Shown here piece by piece: positions 8,837 to 17,664 of a stretch of 64,000 nucleotides of DNA. Origin of the DNA: Paenibacillus sinopodophylli (GTDB lineage: Bacteria > Bacillota > Bacilli > Paenibacillales > Paenibacillaceae); NCBI RefSeq assembly GCF_005930355.1, contig NZ_VDBO01000001.1:1967135-2031134 (forward strand), given 5' to 3'. Under the pieces are notes generated by a model. That model worked only from the letters and a program-made list of their open reading frames with translations, had not been told where the DNA came from and did no database searches. Each line of letters opens with the position of its first letter. Within the stretch, counting starts at the first letter, position 1. A program made the translations under genes and the position numbers.

Positions 8837-10116
8837 TATGCCTCGCCCCCAATCCAAAAGGTTGCAAGGTGCAGCACGACACCGATAAGCGCACCGACGA
8901 CAGTGCCGTTAATCCGAATGTATTGCAGATCCTTACCTGCTTTTTCCTTCACGAGTGAAATAAGCTCCTCTTCGGAAAATTCATTCAGCTTATCGGTTAC
9001 AAGCTTGCCGATGAAGGCATGCTTCTGCTCAATCCATTTCAGCACCGTCGTCTTCACATAACCATCTATTCGCGCAAGCAGCTCCTCATTGCTCTCCAAA
9101 TAATCGATGCCCTCGTTCACTTTGTCTTTAATCCATGGGTAACGCGCAAGCTGCCCTTCTGCATTGTCTGCGGCAGCCGCGCGGAGTGCTTCAAGCCCCC
9201 GCTCAATGTATACGTCAAGCTTAATGTCTGCCTTCACCGCTGCCAGGATAGAAATCTTACCTGCTTCAATGCGCTCGCGTAATGTATCGTCGGCGCGAAG
9301 TCTTACTACGAATTGCTCGATGAACGATTTAAGCTGTTTGCGCTGTGGATGATCCTCGTCATGGAATTTGTCCAAGAAGGATACAAGCCAATCCTGCAAT
9401 CTTCCGCTTATATTGGCAGCCTCCAAGCCCGCTGTGAGATCAATGAGTTTCCGCCGAAATTGATCACCCTCATACGATTTAATCGCTGATTTCACAATCT
9501 GGTCCACTACGTTAGCAAAGGCAGCCGATTTCACGATTTTCTTCAATTCAGGAATCATAAACGCAATAATGCGGTCGTCATAGCCGTTTTTAATCGTCCA
9601 ATCTCCCACATCTGCAGCCAAGTTTGCAACAGGTATTGAATCTGCATGCTCGAACAGGAAGGTTTGTACGGTTTTGGACAGCTCCTGCAAATCAATCGTC
9701 GTAATGACGTCATTCGCAACCTGCTGCAAAATATCGTTAACCCCTTCTTCGCCGCCATGCTCCTTCAAATACGTCATCAAAACCTCAGCTATATTGTATT
9801 CATCCAGCCGTTCCTTAATATTCGGGATGGTCAACAGATCGTTCTGGACCATCGTGACGAGCTCCGCGATCAGCCGCTCCCGATTACGAGATATGATGTT
9901 CGTTCCCATCCACGACGGCCATTTGATGCGCAATGGATTACCGAACAAGGCGCTTACAGCGAACGAATCGGCAAGTCCGCCAATCGTCGCCGCACTGAAC
10001 AAAGAAAACAACAGCCCGCCGATAAAATTTTCATGGAAAGGAAAAGCGACAAATATACCGATAGCAGAAAACAGCAGCGCAAAATCCGCTTTTTTCTTCA
10101 TGCTGAAATTGTTCAT
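8836..10116 (-). CDS. DUF445 family membrane protein
   Basis: DUF445 family membrane protein of 426 residues, first of a coupled pair. Two N-terminal hydrophobic helices carry TIGGLADSFAVSALFG, the counterpart of the motif in its neighbour. The C-terminus ends in another hydrophobic stretch (GTVVGALIGVVLHLA). The block YIRINGTVVGALIG matches RIRLNGAYIGSALG in the neighbour, so they arose by duplication. A GGAG lies about 11 nt before ATG 10116. Its stop overlaps the next start by one base. The family is widespread in Bacillales; function is unknown and I do not assign one. Confidence 0.85.
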   Translation of the reverse strand: MNNFSMKKKADFALLFSAIGIFVAFPFHENFIGGLLFSLFSAATIGGLADSFAVSALFGNPLRIKWPSWMGTNIISRNRERLIAELVTMVQNDLLTIPNIKERLDEYNIAEVLMTYLKEHGGEEGVNDILQQVANDVITTIDLQELSKTVQTFLFEHADSIPVANLAADVGDWTIKNGYDDRIIAFMIPELKKIVKSAAFANVVDQIVKSAIKSYEGDQFRRKLIDLTAGLEAANISGRLQDWLVSFLDKFHDEDHPQRKQLKSFIEQFVVRLRADDTLRERIEAGKISILAAVKADIKLDVYIERGLEALRAAAADNAEGQLARYPWIKDKVNEGIDYLESNEELLARIDGYVKTTVLKWIEQKHAFIGKLVTDKLNEFSEEELISLVKEKAGKDLQYIRINGTVVGALIGVVLHLATFWIGGEA

Positions 10117-10271
10117 AGATTAGGCTCCATTCCTGATGATCTTTACCTTGTTAATTATCCCATAACAGTGGGGGGTGAAACAATGGAACTACCCGTTTCT
10201 GTGCATGAATTTCAACAATTTGGAACATGAACCTAATTTTGATCGTAAATACAAGCAAGGAGTTGATGATT

Positions 10272-10472
10272 ATGGTGATGTTTGCATTTCTATTTATCGT
10301 TATTGCTTTACTCAATATTTTCTTCCCTAAATTCGGATGGTTCATGAGATACGGTTGGATGGTCAAAGGAAGATCAGAGCCCAGCGATGCTTACATTCTA
10401 ATGACTCGAATTAGCAGTGTTATTATACTTATTATTTTCATCTTTGTTTTCTTGCCCTCGTTTTTCAATTAG
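10272..10472 (+). CDS. Small two-helix membrane protein (DUF6199-like)
   Basis: Short membrane protein of 66 residues. Two hydrophobic helices flank a cytoplasmic or external loop with FPKFGWFMRYGWMVKGR and EPSDAY. The layout, with W-x-x-x-x-GW-x-x-KGR followed by EPSD, resembles the DUF6199 family, but this is from memory. The frame opens at 10227; I prefer the ATG at 10272 because AAGGAG lies 9 nt upstream. A terminator hairpin follows directly. It stands alone between two minus-strand genes. Confidence 0.65.
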   Translation: MVMFAFLFIVIALLNIFFPKFGWFMRYGWMVKGRSEPSDAYILMTRISSVIILIIFIFVFLPSFFN

Positions 10473-10493
10473 CCGCCGCATAGGCGGTTTTTG
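10471..10493 (+). terminator. Terminator of the small membrane protein gene
   Basis: CCGCC at 10473-10477 pairs with GGCGG at 10483-10487 and is followed by TTTTT on the plus strand, right after the stop codon. Confidence 0.75.
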
Positions 10494-10554
10494 ATTGCGT
10501 TCAGTATTTAAACCTCAAAGACTTTGAGCCAATACATGTTCCAGGATTGAATAT

Positions 10555-11235
10555 TCACGCCAAAATTATTCCAATTTCTCCGAATGACTCTTTGCTCTCT
10601 TTTAACCCTATATCATCGTTTGAATTTATTGAATTGATCTCTTTCTTTGATAAGACAATGGTTTCCATTGGTCGAGCTATCTTCCGGCTGTAAAGTGAGA
10701 TTAACAATTCAATTTGTCCAGGCAACATACCATAATACTCTTGCCAAGCATCAATCGCATCCTCAAAGTCCATAAATTGATGTTCTAATACATGTACACC
10801 TTGTTCTAAGAGTATTTCTTGCGAGTCGACAGAGAAGCAGATGTTATCAGTCCACCAAAATGAAGATGTTATCAATGGTTTCACAAACCCTTCAATATCA
10901 TCCAGTAGATATTGCAATGTTTCACTTTCTGCTATTTCAATCACTACTTGTGGAGCACCCGCGAATAAGCGTATAGCATCATAATTTATATCGACCTGAT
11001 TCAATCGTTCACTATGATCATTTCTAAATGCTGCGACTACGTAATCCGAGCTAAATGCAATAGTGCCTCTTGTCCCCGAACTATCTTGAACGCTGTAATT
11101 TAACCCATCCCAAGATTGTTCATTTGATAGCTCAGGATAATGCGCAACCATAATTGAATGAGCTAAAGAAGCTAGTATACAACCCTTCCACAATTGCTCT
11201 CTGTCCCAATGCAAATTATTCAGATCTTTTTTCAT
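10555..11235 (-). CDS. Hypothetical protein, 226 aa
   Basis: I do not recognise this protein. It is 226 residues, soluble, acidic and without signal peptide or membrane helix. GGGAG lies 8 nt before ATG 11235. The N-terminal half holds alternating beta-type segments (GTRGTIAFSSDYVVAAFRND), the middle is rich in acidic residues, and the C-terminal part (EYYGMLPGQIELLISLYSR) looks helical. The A+T content is higher than in the neighbouring metabolic genes, hinting at an accessory gene. It stands between the small membrane protein and a DinB-like gene, with no evident operon. Confidence 0.6.
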   Translation of the reverse strand: MKKDLNNLHWDREQLWKGCILASLAHSIMVAHYPELSNEQSWDGLNYSVQDSSGTRGTIAFSSDYVVAAFRNDHSERLNQVDINYDAIRLFAGAPQVVIEIAESETLQYLLDDIEGFVKPLITSSFWWTDNICFSVDSQEILLEQGVHVLEHQFMDFEDAIDAWQEYYGMLPGQIELLISLYSRKIARPMETIVLSKKEINSINSNDDIGLKESKESFGEIGIILA

Positions 11236-11346
11236 TTAATAACTCCCGTTTTATGATTTAGAACTGATTCCATGCCATAGCATTGAACAAAATTTTGTAA
11301 TGACGCATACAAATCAAGGCACTTTGAATGCTTCTATTCATCATTC

Positions 11347-11820
11347 CTACACCGAAGTCGATTTATAGGTATCCTTCAGACAAAGCTTCGCAATATAAAA
11401 AACCTGCCCCATATGCTCGGAATAATGTGCAGCGCACTGGTGAAGCATATCCAAATTCGAACGTTTTCGACTTCTTACTTGTTGCGTCATCTCTAGTCTT
11501 TCATCGCTAGCATCCCTGATCGTGTGTATGATAAGCTCGAATCCAGCTTGAATCACCTCAATCAGCTCAGCTTTCGATGTGAAAGCTTGCTGCAGCTCTG
11601 CAGTCCGGCCCCCCTCAATCTCCCATTGCAAAATTCCATTTCTGATTCGCTCCGTAATATTCCCATCCATATGCTTAATCAGCACCGAGATGCTATGGCT
11701 CGTCACATCAGGCTGCCAATTCAACTGCTCGTCATCAAGCTGATTGATCGCTTTGAGCAGTCGTCTTCTTATCTCCTCGAACTTATGAAGCAGCCACTCT
11801 CTATTGAAGGCATAACTCAT
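11347..11820 (-). CDS. DinB-like / DUF1572 four-helix protein
   Basis: Protein of 157 residues with the look of the DinB / DUF1572 superfamily, four-helix-bundle proteins that often bind a metal through three histidines. The candidates are LIKHMDGN in the first half and the two histidines in CAAHYSEHMGQ near the C-terminus. The start is best placed at the ATG at 11820 (MSYAFNREW), 7 nt after GGAGG; a preceding ATG at 11826 is too close to that site. Members are often linked to stress or thiol chemistry, but nothing nearby indicates a specific job. Monocistronic. Confidence 0.75.
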   Translation of the reverse strand: MSYAFNREWLLHKFEEIRRRLLKAINQLDDEQLNWQPDVTSHSISVLIKHMDGNITERIRNGILQWEIEGGRTAELQQAFTSKAELIEVIQAGFELIIHTIRDASDERLEMTQQVRSRKRSNLDMLHQCAAHYSEHMGQVFYIAKLCLKDTYKSTSV

Positions 11821-11937
11821 TTTCATTCCTCCACCCTTTATATACGCTTATATGCATAATATTAGTTTCTATTAAGTATACATCGCTTTCTTCTGTATGA
11901 CTTTACCAAGCTGAATTTCTCAATGCCTAGCTGTTAA

Positions 11938-11973
11938 TAAAAAAAAATCCCGCACAACATCATGTGCAGGATC
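11938..11973 (-). terminator. Terminator of the GH95 gene
   Basis: Arms at 11947-11956 and 11963-11972 pair with one G-U, and a run of T follows on the minus strand. A canonical intrinsic terminator about 20 bp after the fucosidase stop codon. Confidence 0.85.
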
Positions 11974-11992
11974 TTTCTTCTAGAATAATCGC

Positions 11993-14302
11993 TTATTCTT
12001 TTGCTCTAAGCCTATACGTACTGCCAGCCTTTGCTTGCCATGTTGCAATCCCGTCTTTCAATTGGAAATCACTTATCTCTGTTTCATCCTCTGTGACGAT
12101 AATTGCACAATCCACAAGCACTGCACAGCTAATAGCAGCAGTTGCGTGGATCTGCGCTTCCTCAAGTTTCCCGCCTGACCAGCGAATATCTACCTCGAAG
12201 CCGCCTCGTGCACGCAGACCAGTGATCTCTCCAGCTTCCCATACAGACGGGAGGGCGGGCAGCAAATGGATATAGCCAGCATGGCATTGCAGCAGCATCT
12301 CTGATATACCTGCCGCGCCCCCGAAGTTGCCGTCAATCTGGAAAGGCGGATGATTGTCGAACAAATTGGGAAGTGTCGAGTGGCTGAACAACGCCTGCAC
12401 ATTCTCATAGGCCTTCTCTCCATCTTCAAGCCTCGCCCAGAAATTAATAATCCAAGCTCGGCTCCAGCCCGTATGCCCGCCGCCGTTCGCAAGCCTCTGC
12501 TCAAGCGTTACTCTAGCTGCACGAGCCCATTCCGGTGTCCCTTTCACCGTAAACTGCTTGCCGGGATGAAGCGCGAATAGATGTGAAATATGCCGATGGC
12601 CTGGCTCAGCCTCCTCGTAATCCTCCATCCACTCTTGAATTTGCCCGTGTTTGCCAATTGCCGGTTTTGGCAGACGAGCTCGTATCCGCTCCCATCGCTG
12701 CTGCTCTTCAGCATCCAATCCTAGTATGCTTGCTGCTTCAGCACAAGCACTAAACAGCTCATACAAAATCTGGCTGTCCATGGAGGCGCCTATGCATAGC
12801 GTCCCTGACTCACCACTCGGCAGCACATACGTATTCTCAGGTGATACAGAGGGATTCAATACGAGTAAGCCCTCATCGGTTTCAGTCAAAAACTCTTCGA
12901 AAAACTGTGCCGATTCCTGAAGCGTCGGATAAATACGAGCAAGAAATCCGAGATCAAGCCCATATTCATAGTGCTCCCACAAATGGAGGCACAGCCACGC
13001 TGCTCCTAGTGTCCAATACGAAGCAGGCAAATAAATATCCTGGGGTGCCGTATCGCCCCAAATGTCTGTGTTGTGATGCGCAACAAACCCTCCGCAATTA
13101 TACATCGTCTTGGCGGTCACCCGTCCCGGCTCGCGCATTCGTTCAATGAGTTCGAATAGCGGCTCATGACATTCCGCCAAATTTCCAGCTTCAGCTGGCC
13201 AATAGTTCATCTGTGCATTGATGTTTATCGTATATTTGCTATCCCATGGCGGCAGCATTTTCTCATTCCATATGCCTTGCAGATTGGCTGGCAATGAGCC
13301 GGGGCGACTACTCGAAATAAGAAGATAACGACCATATTGATAGTACAACGCTGCGAGCCCTCTATCTTCTTTGCCCTCCTGAACCTGTTTCAGCCTCTCA
13401 TCCGTCGGCGAGCTTATGGCAGCAGCCGCTGCCGGATCGGTGATGTTCAGATTTACCCTTCCAGATAATTGAACAAAATCATCGATATGACGTTTTTTCA
13501 AAGTGTCGTACTCGTGTTTTATAGCCTTTAAACTGGTTTCGATGACGTAAGCCTCTGGATCGGCATGACGAAATGAGGTCGCCGCTGTCACTACCAAGGT
13601 TACGCTGTCCGCTCCCTCAACCACCAAATGCTCACCAATAATGGAGATAGAGCCGCCATCCGCAGCAGCGCACAGCGCCATTCGGAAATCAGATCCACCT
13701 GAGCCGCCGCATAAACCTCGCATCACGATCGTATGCTCATCCGCTTTCACAAGCTCATCATAATAACGATTGCTTCCACGAAGCAGACGAGCGGTAAAGC
13801 TAATGCCACCCGGTTTATCCGCCGTCAAGCGAGTAATGAGCGCCTCATGCGGAAAACTTGCAAAATGCTCACGATGATGCTGGGTCGTTCCCACCTGATA
13901 GGAAACCGTAGCGATACCGCTGCTGAGATCCAAATCACGCACATATCCGCTCGCTTCTTCCTCCCCTTCATAGCGGAAGGAAAGCTGCAAATCGCCAAGC
14001 GGCATATAATGGCGCTGCGTCTCTGGCACTCCGGACAAAGCCATCGCTGACAGATCATGCGCCTCGCGCAGCCTGCCTGCTAACAGCAGGTTTTGAATTT
14101 GCTCCAAATGAGGCAAAGCATCCGGGTTATTACGATCTCTCGGTCCGCCATACCACACGCTGTCTTCATTAAGCGCAATCCGCTCCTGCTTCGCATTGCC
14201 GAATACCATTCCGCCCAGCTTTCCATTGCCGATCGGTAAAGCCTCTTCCCATATCGAGGCGTGCTGCTTGTACCAAATTCGATTTTCTGCTTGGACTTTC
14301 AT
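11993..14302 (-). CDS. GH95 alpha-L-fucosidase-type glycoside hydrolase
   Basis: Family 95 glycoside hydrolase of 769 residues. The family contains inverting alpha-1,2-L-fucosidases and some alpha-L-galactosidases. Diagnostic blocks: [18 protein letters not shown] at the N-terminal beta-sandwich, [17 protein letters not shown] entering the helical barrel, [41 protein letters not shown] and [16 protein letters not shown]. The C-terminus is a beta domain. No signal peptide, so probably intracellular and acting on imported fucosides. Length is normal for the family. AAAAGGGG lies 8 nt before ATG 14302. The divergent AraC-type gene at 14402 is its probable activator. Confidence 0.92.
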   Translation of the reverse strand: MKVQAENRIWYKQHASIWEEALPIGNGKLGGMVFGNAKQERIALNEDSVWYGGPRDRNNPDALPHLEQIQNLLLAGRLREAHDLSAMALSGVPETQRHYMPLGDLQLSFRYEGEEEASGYVRDLDLSSGIATVSYQVGTTQHHREHFASFPHEALITRLTADKPGGISFTARLLRGSNRYYDELVKADEHTIVMRGLCGGSGGSDFRMALCAAADGGSISIIGEHLVVEGADSVTLVVTAATSFRHADPEAYVIETSLKAIKHEYDTLKKRHIDDFVQLSGRVNLNITDPAAAAAISSPTDERLKQVQEGKEDRGLAALYYQYGRYLLISSSRPGSLPANLQGIWNEKMLPPWDSKYTININAQMNYWPAEAGNLAECHEPLFELIERMREPGRVTAKTMYNCGGFVAHHNTDIWGDTAPQDIYLPASYWTLGAAWLCLHLWEHYEYGLDLGFLARIYPTLQESAQFFEEFLTETDEGLLVLNPSVSPENTYVLPSGESGTLCIGASMDSQILYELFSACAEAASILGLDAEEQQRWERIRARLPKPAIGKHGQIQEWMEDYEEAEPGHRHISHLFALHPGKQFTVKGTPEWARAARVTLEQRLANGGGHTGWSRAWIINFWARLEDGEKAYENVQALFSHSTLPNLFDNHPPFQIDGNFGGAAGISEMLLQCHAGYIHLLPALPSVWEAGEITGLRARGGFEVDIRWSGGKLEEAQIHATAAISCAVLVDCAIIVTEDETEISDFQLKDGIATWQAKAGSTYRLRAKE

Positions 14303-14354
14303 TTGAATAACCCCTTTTCATGAATCTAGCTTTTCTTTACCTATGCAATCTATT

Positions 14355-14394
14355 AATATGAACATATTCCTACTAAAACCACCGAATGGCGGTG
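14355..14394. promoter_or_regulatory. Divergent promoter region with two inverted repeats
   Basis: The 99-bp gap between the GH95 gene and the AraC-type gene contains a perfect inverted repeat AATATG-AA-CATATT (14355-14368) and a second, CACCG-N5-CGGTG (14380-14394). Either could be an operator for the AraC regulator. The second lies just ahead of its own start and could also be a leader hairpin. No clear -35/-10 pair was recognised. Confidence 0.4.
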
Positions 14395-14401
14395 TACCAA
14401 A

Positions 14402-15229
14402 GTGATTAAACAGAACGAACAACACGCTTTATCCGATTTGCTGCAATCGCTGCAGCTGCAACTAATCGTTGCGAACAAAACACAAGTAACAATGAACTGG
14501 GGCGAGACCGATTCTACGCCTGAACATAATAAGCTGTATTACATTTGTGAGGGTGACGGATGGATTCGTATTGGTAATGACGACTATTATCCGAAGTCTG
14601 GCCAGCTCTTCCTGACCCCCGCTCATGCCCGAGTTTCCTTCGTTGCACGCAATAACCGTCCTTACTTAAAATACTGGTGCCATTTCACCATTCTGGTTGG
14701 CCCCTTCGATCTGTTCCAGTGGATTGGCGTCCCACTATGTCTGGATGTTGACGATAATACTCACATGACGACACTGTTCCAAGAGCTCATTCAATGGCAT
14801 AAGCAGCAGACCATTGTAGCACGACTGCGTGAGAAGGCGCTGCTGCTTGAGATCGTTAGTTGTTTTCTGGATTCTGTCCCCATTCAAGTACTCCAGCATC
14901 GTTCAGAGGAAATGAGCCGTTTGAATATCATTCAGCAATTTGTCGACAGCCGCCTTCATACAAGCATCAGTATCGATCAGATGGCAGAGGCTCTGCATTT
15001 GCATCCGAATTATTTTAGCGCTTATTTCAAAAAACACTTCGGTGTTCCCCCGCTAAAATACGTCAGCCGCAAACGAACCGAACGAGCGAAACAGCTTCTT
15101 ACAACCACTTCGCTCAGCATCAAGGAAATAGCTGATCAAAGCGGCTTCAAAGAGACGAATCACTTTACGAAGTTTTTCCGCAAGGAAACGAATCTCTCCC
15201 CTACGGAATACCGCTTGGCCTATTCCTAA
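14402..15229 (+). CDS. AraC-family transcriptional regulator
   Basis: One-component regulator of 275 residues: an N-terminal cupin-type sugar-sensing domain (about 20-140, with YICEGDGWIRIG and SGQLFLTPAHARV) and a C-terminal AraC DNA-binding domain (about 175-273, with IDQMAEALHLHPNYFSAYFK and IADQSGFKETNHFTKFFRK). The start is a GTG at 14402 with GGCGGTG upstream, a weak site. It is divergent from the GH95 gene, the usual layout for a regulator and its target, so it likely responds to the fucoside substrate or product. Confidence 0.9.
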   Translation: MIKQNEQHALSDLLQSLQLQLIVANKTQVTMNWGETDSTPEHNKLYYICEGDGWIRIGNDDYYPKSGQLFLTPAHARVSFVARNNRPYLKYWCHFTILVGPFDLFQWIGVPLCLDVDDNTHMTTLFQELIQWHKQQTIVARLREKALLLEIVSCFLDSVPIQVLQHRSEEMSRLNIIQQFVDSRLHTSISIDQMAEALHLHPNYFSAYFKKHFGVPPLKYVSRKRTERAKQLLTTTSLSIKEIADQSGFKETNHFTKFFRKETNLSPTEYRLAYS

Positions 15230-15342
15230 GCCGCGAAAGATTTGTTGCTGCCTTCATTATAAGAGCGCTATCATAAACTGACGATGGCGGAAACTAAGCT
15301 ATAGGTGGATAAAACTAAGATTAAACTTCATCCTCCCGCAGA

Positions 15343-16620
15343 CTACCCATTTAATGCATAGGTCCAGTTAGAAACTTTTTTAAGGCCAGACACATCTTCT
15401 TGAACCGCAATGAATAGCGTATCGTCATTAATCCATGAGAACTCTAATACAGCTGCTGATGCATCTGTTTCTTCAGGAAATGAATCAATACTCGTGACGC
15501 GGCTAGTTTTTAGATTCACAACTTTAATAAGACGCGCCTCAGGCTCATCATTGGGGACATAAAGAAAAGCAATATAGGTGAGGTCCGGGCTGAAGCCTTG
15601 CGTGTTGGAACGTATTCTTATCGTTCCTTCCATTGGCGTGGAGGTTAGCTCATGGACAATGCCCGCCTTGTCGACGCTAGCAATATGAAACTTTTCACCA
15701 CCGGCGCTCGAATGATTAATGTACGCGATGAATCCTTCCTGAACAGCATAAATAGTAGAATCAGCCGCCAGATCGAGATCCATTTCCTGCCCTTGCAAGT
15801 TAACTAGCACCTTGGTGAGCATGTTGTTGTCATATTTCGTACAAATTATACTTTCCTCATTCAACCATCCTTCAACCAGGTAGTGCGCACCTGCTGTGTA
15901 AGCAAGCAAGGTTTCAGCACCAGTAACAAGATCATAAGCGAATAATGCTGAACTGCCTTTTGCAATATCATTTTTATTAGATTGATACACTAGAGTTGCA
16001 CTGTCTGGACTAGCTATGACGCCGCTATTCCAACTTACATTCGGTTCTTCATATAAGTCTATCGATTCCTTCACTAGAGCTTCATAAGATTTGCCGCCAT
16101 ATGTGCTTGATGAGATTTTCTCAAGCTGATTGTTAGCGCTGTTTGCTAGCCAAAGCCCATTATCAGAGTAAATGATTAACTTCTCCCCGTCAGGAGTAAT
16201 GGCAAATGCTAACGGAAAATGTTCAAAGTCTTGGGGTATAACTACCGTTTTACTTTCGAACTTCACCCTCTGCAGCTTAACCTCGATCTCACCTGTTCCC
16301 GTTAATACAACTGCGGTAAACACTTCTCTCCACTCACCTTCACGCTTGCTGATACGCTCTAATGTGCGAATCGTTTGAGCTTCTTCCATTAACTCATAAT
16401 CAAACTTCTTCCAGTTCTTTGGATGATATTGACCATCGCTTAATAAAGGAGCAGCATCTGCCGTTTCAGAATCCACCTCAGGCTGAGGAGTAACCCCATC
16501 CGCACTCTCTTCACTGGTCAGCACCTTATTATGTTTTGTTTCATTACCGTTTGCTTTACACCCTGTTAATACAATGACTACTAATATACACATCATGATG
16601 ATGGACAATCCATTCCGCAC
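15343..16620 (-). CDS. Lipoprotein with beta-propeller-like repeats
   Basis: Predicted surface lipoprotein of 425 residues. The frame extends to 16821, but the GTG at 16620 is preceded by GGAGGAG and starts a clean signal peptide (MRNGLSII, hydrophobic core, lipobox VLTGC with Cys21), so I take that start. After an acidic linker the mature protein has repeated segments of the kind AFAITPDGEKLIIYS and FSPDLTYIAFLYVPND, resembling TolB / WD40-like beta-propeller blades. No catalytic motif recognised. It may bind a partner at the membrane; function unknown. It stands alone on the minus strand. Confidence 0.75.
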   Translation of the reverse strand: MRNGLSIIMMCILVVIVLTGCKANGNETKHNKVLTSEESADGVTPQPEVDSETADAAPLLSDGQYHPKNWKKFDYELMEEAQTIRTLERISKREGEWREVFTAVVLTGTGEIEVKLQRVKFESKTVVIPQDFEHFPLAFAITPDGEKLIIYSDNGLWLANSANNQLEKISSSTYGGKSYEALVKESIDLYEEPNVSWNSGVIASPDSATLVYQSNKNDIAKGSSALFAYDLVTGAETLLAYTAGAHYLVEGWLNEESIICTKYDNNMLTKVLVNLQGQEMDLDLAADSTIYAVQEGFIAYINHSSAGGEKFHIASVDKAGIVHELTSTPMEGTIRIRSNTQGFSPDLTYIAFLYVPNDEPEARLIKVVNLKTSRVTSIDSFPEETDASAAVLEFSWINDDTLFIAVQEDVSGLKKVSNWTYALNG

Positions 16621-16768
16621 ATAAACTCCTCCATTTTCCCTAAGTTTCCAATATTTAGACGAATGGAGGTTGTGTTTAGTTGCATGCTTCTGATCGAGTA
16701 AAAAAAATCCAAAATGTGGTATCATGAAATATGCGCTCGTTAAATTGCACACATGGAGCTGGAGATTG

Positions 16769-16901
16769 ATGAACTCTAATAAAAAAAAAATTCTATTATC
16801 TGATTTTGTTGTTTTTATCAATTTTATTCCTAGGTTTCTTTATTGTAATTTTTTTCTTTTATAGATTGTTCGATATGATAATAGGGGATTTATCCATCTA
16901 A
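16769..16901 (+). pseudogene. Small membrane peptide ORF shifted at a run of ten A
   Basis: An ATG at 16769 with GGAG upstream opens a short frame that passes a run of ten A (16781-16790). Read straight, it stops after about 31 codons. If one A is skipped, the frame becomes a coherent 43-residue membrane peptide starting MNSNKKK and continuing with FYYLILLFLSILFLGFF, ending at the TAA at 16899-16901. Either the gene is broken or expression relies on slippage in the A run. It is divergent from the lipoprotein gene. No homologue is recognised. Confidence 0.4.
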
Positions 16902-17347
16902 GATTTATTGAGCAAAGTAGAAAATTAGATGAAAAAAATAATGTTAGTCAGCGCCTGCGATCTTGCAATGTGGGGACAACTTCTTCTAAGCCGGGGAGCT
17001 AGGAATGAAAGGCAGGTAGTGCCACAGAGCCTATTCGAGAGAGTGAAGACTCTGCAGACTCTTAAAGGCATTCCGTTTACTAAAACATGTGGTAATGTCT
17101 GATTGCTACAGCACGAGACAGCGATGAATCAGATCGGTAAAGCGTGCCAGCTGGCTCGTATAAAACACTCGGCGCCATGGGATGTGATGATATAACTATT
17201 TTAGAAAAATAGTCAAAAACACACTTAGATGAGCAGGTGCAATGGTGACTGTTCATTCCTTCAACCAAATGAATTATTATGATAATAGTGGAATACGAAA
17301 GGATTAATTACTAGATACTGATGAATAATCTAAAGAGGTGAGTATAG
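16902..17347. other. Non-coding stretch containing an unassigned GC-richer block
   Basis: No convincing gene in these 446 bases. The flanks are AT-rich, but about 16943-17190 is clearly richer in G+C and has several short inverted repeats (for example AGAGT and ACTCT around 17040-17053). It looks like a structured RNA or a decayed mobile element rather than spacer. I could not match it to tRNA, rRNA, riboswitch or any RNA family I know. A fragment of a group II intron RNA is one guess, not demonstrated. Confidence 0.3.
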
Positions 17348-17599
17348 TTGATCTTTGAAAAGTATGAACCTAAGTTTTCTCCAATAGATTATTTCATAAC
17401 TCGTTTCTTTATTGGAGATCATTGTTTGTTTGAACAGGAAACAAAAGTTTCATTACCTACCCTGATACCTGGTGATACGATCGACATTTTCGGTGAAAGT
17501 TATGTAATTGAAAGCAGAAGCTTTGGCTTTAACGAGGATGCTTTTATTACAGTATATTGCATAAAAAACGTTAACCAGAATAATTATGTGTTAAGTTAA
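17348..17599 (+). CDS. Hypothetical protein, 83 aa
   Basis: Small soluble protein of 83 residues, unrecognised. The start is TTG at 17348 with AGAGGTG 7 nt upstream. It has a central segment of beta-type residues (TLIPGDTIDIFGESYVIESR), which could form a small barrel, and no membrane helix. The gene is AT-rich like the other small genes around the insertion element. The IS256 copy begins 9 bp beyond its stop codon, so the gene itself is intact but its downstream context has been cut. Confidence 0.5.
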   Translation: MIFEKYEPKFSPIDYFITRFFIGDHCLFEQETKVSLPTLIPGDTIDIFGESYVIESRSFGFNEDAFITVYCIKNVNQNNYVLS

Positions 17600-17608
17600 C
17601 ACGCAGCC

Positions 17609-17636
17609 GGGTCTGTCAATAATTTTGTGTAAACTC
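17609..17636. repeat. IS256 terminal inverted repeat, left
   Basis: Outer end GGGTCTGT, inner end GTGTAAACTC; pairs with 18931-18958 at 23 of 28 positions. The duplicated target ACGCAGCC lies immediately outside at 17601-17608. Confidence 0.92.
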
Positions 17637-17664
17637 TGTTACAGCTTCTCCCCCAAGGGAGAAA

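Noticed and set aside
9646-10230. 194-residue plus-strand frame
   Set aside because: Antisense to the second DUF445 gene, with Arg/Gln-rich shadow composition.
17080-17268. 62-residue minus-strand frame in the unassigned block
   Set aside because: No RBS, odd composition and no domain; the block looks non-coding.
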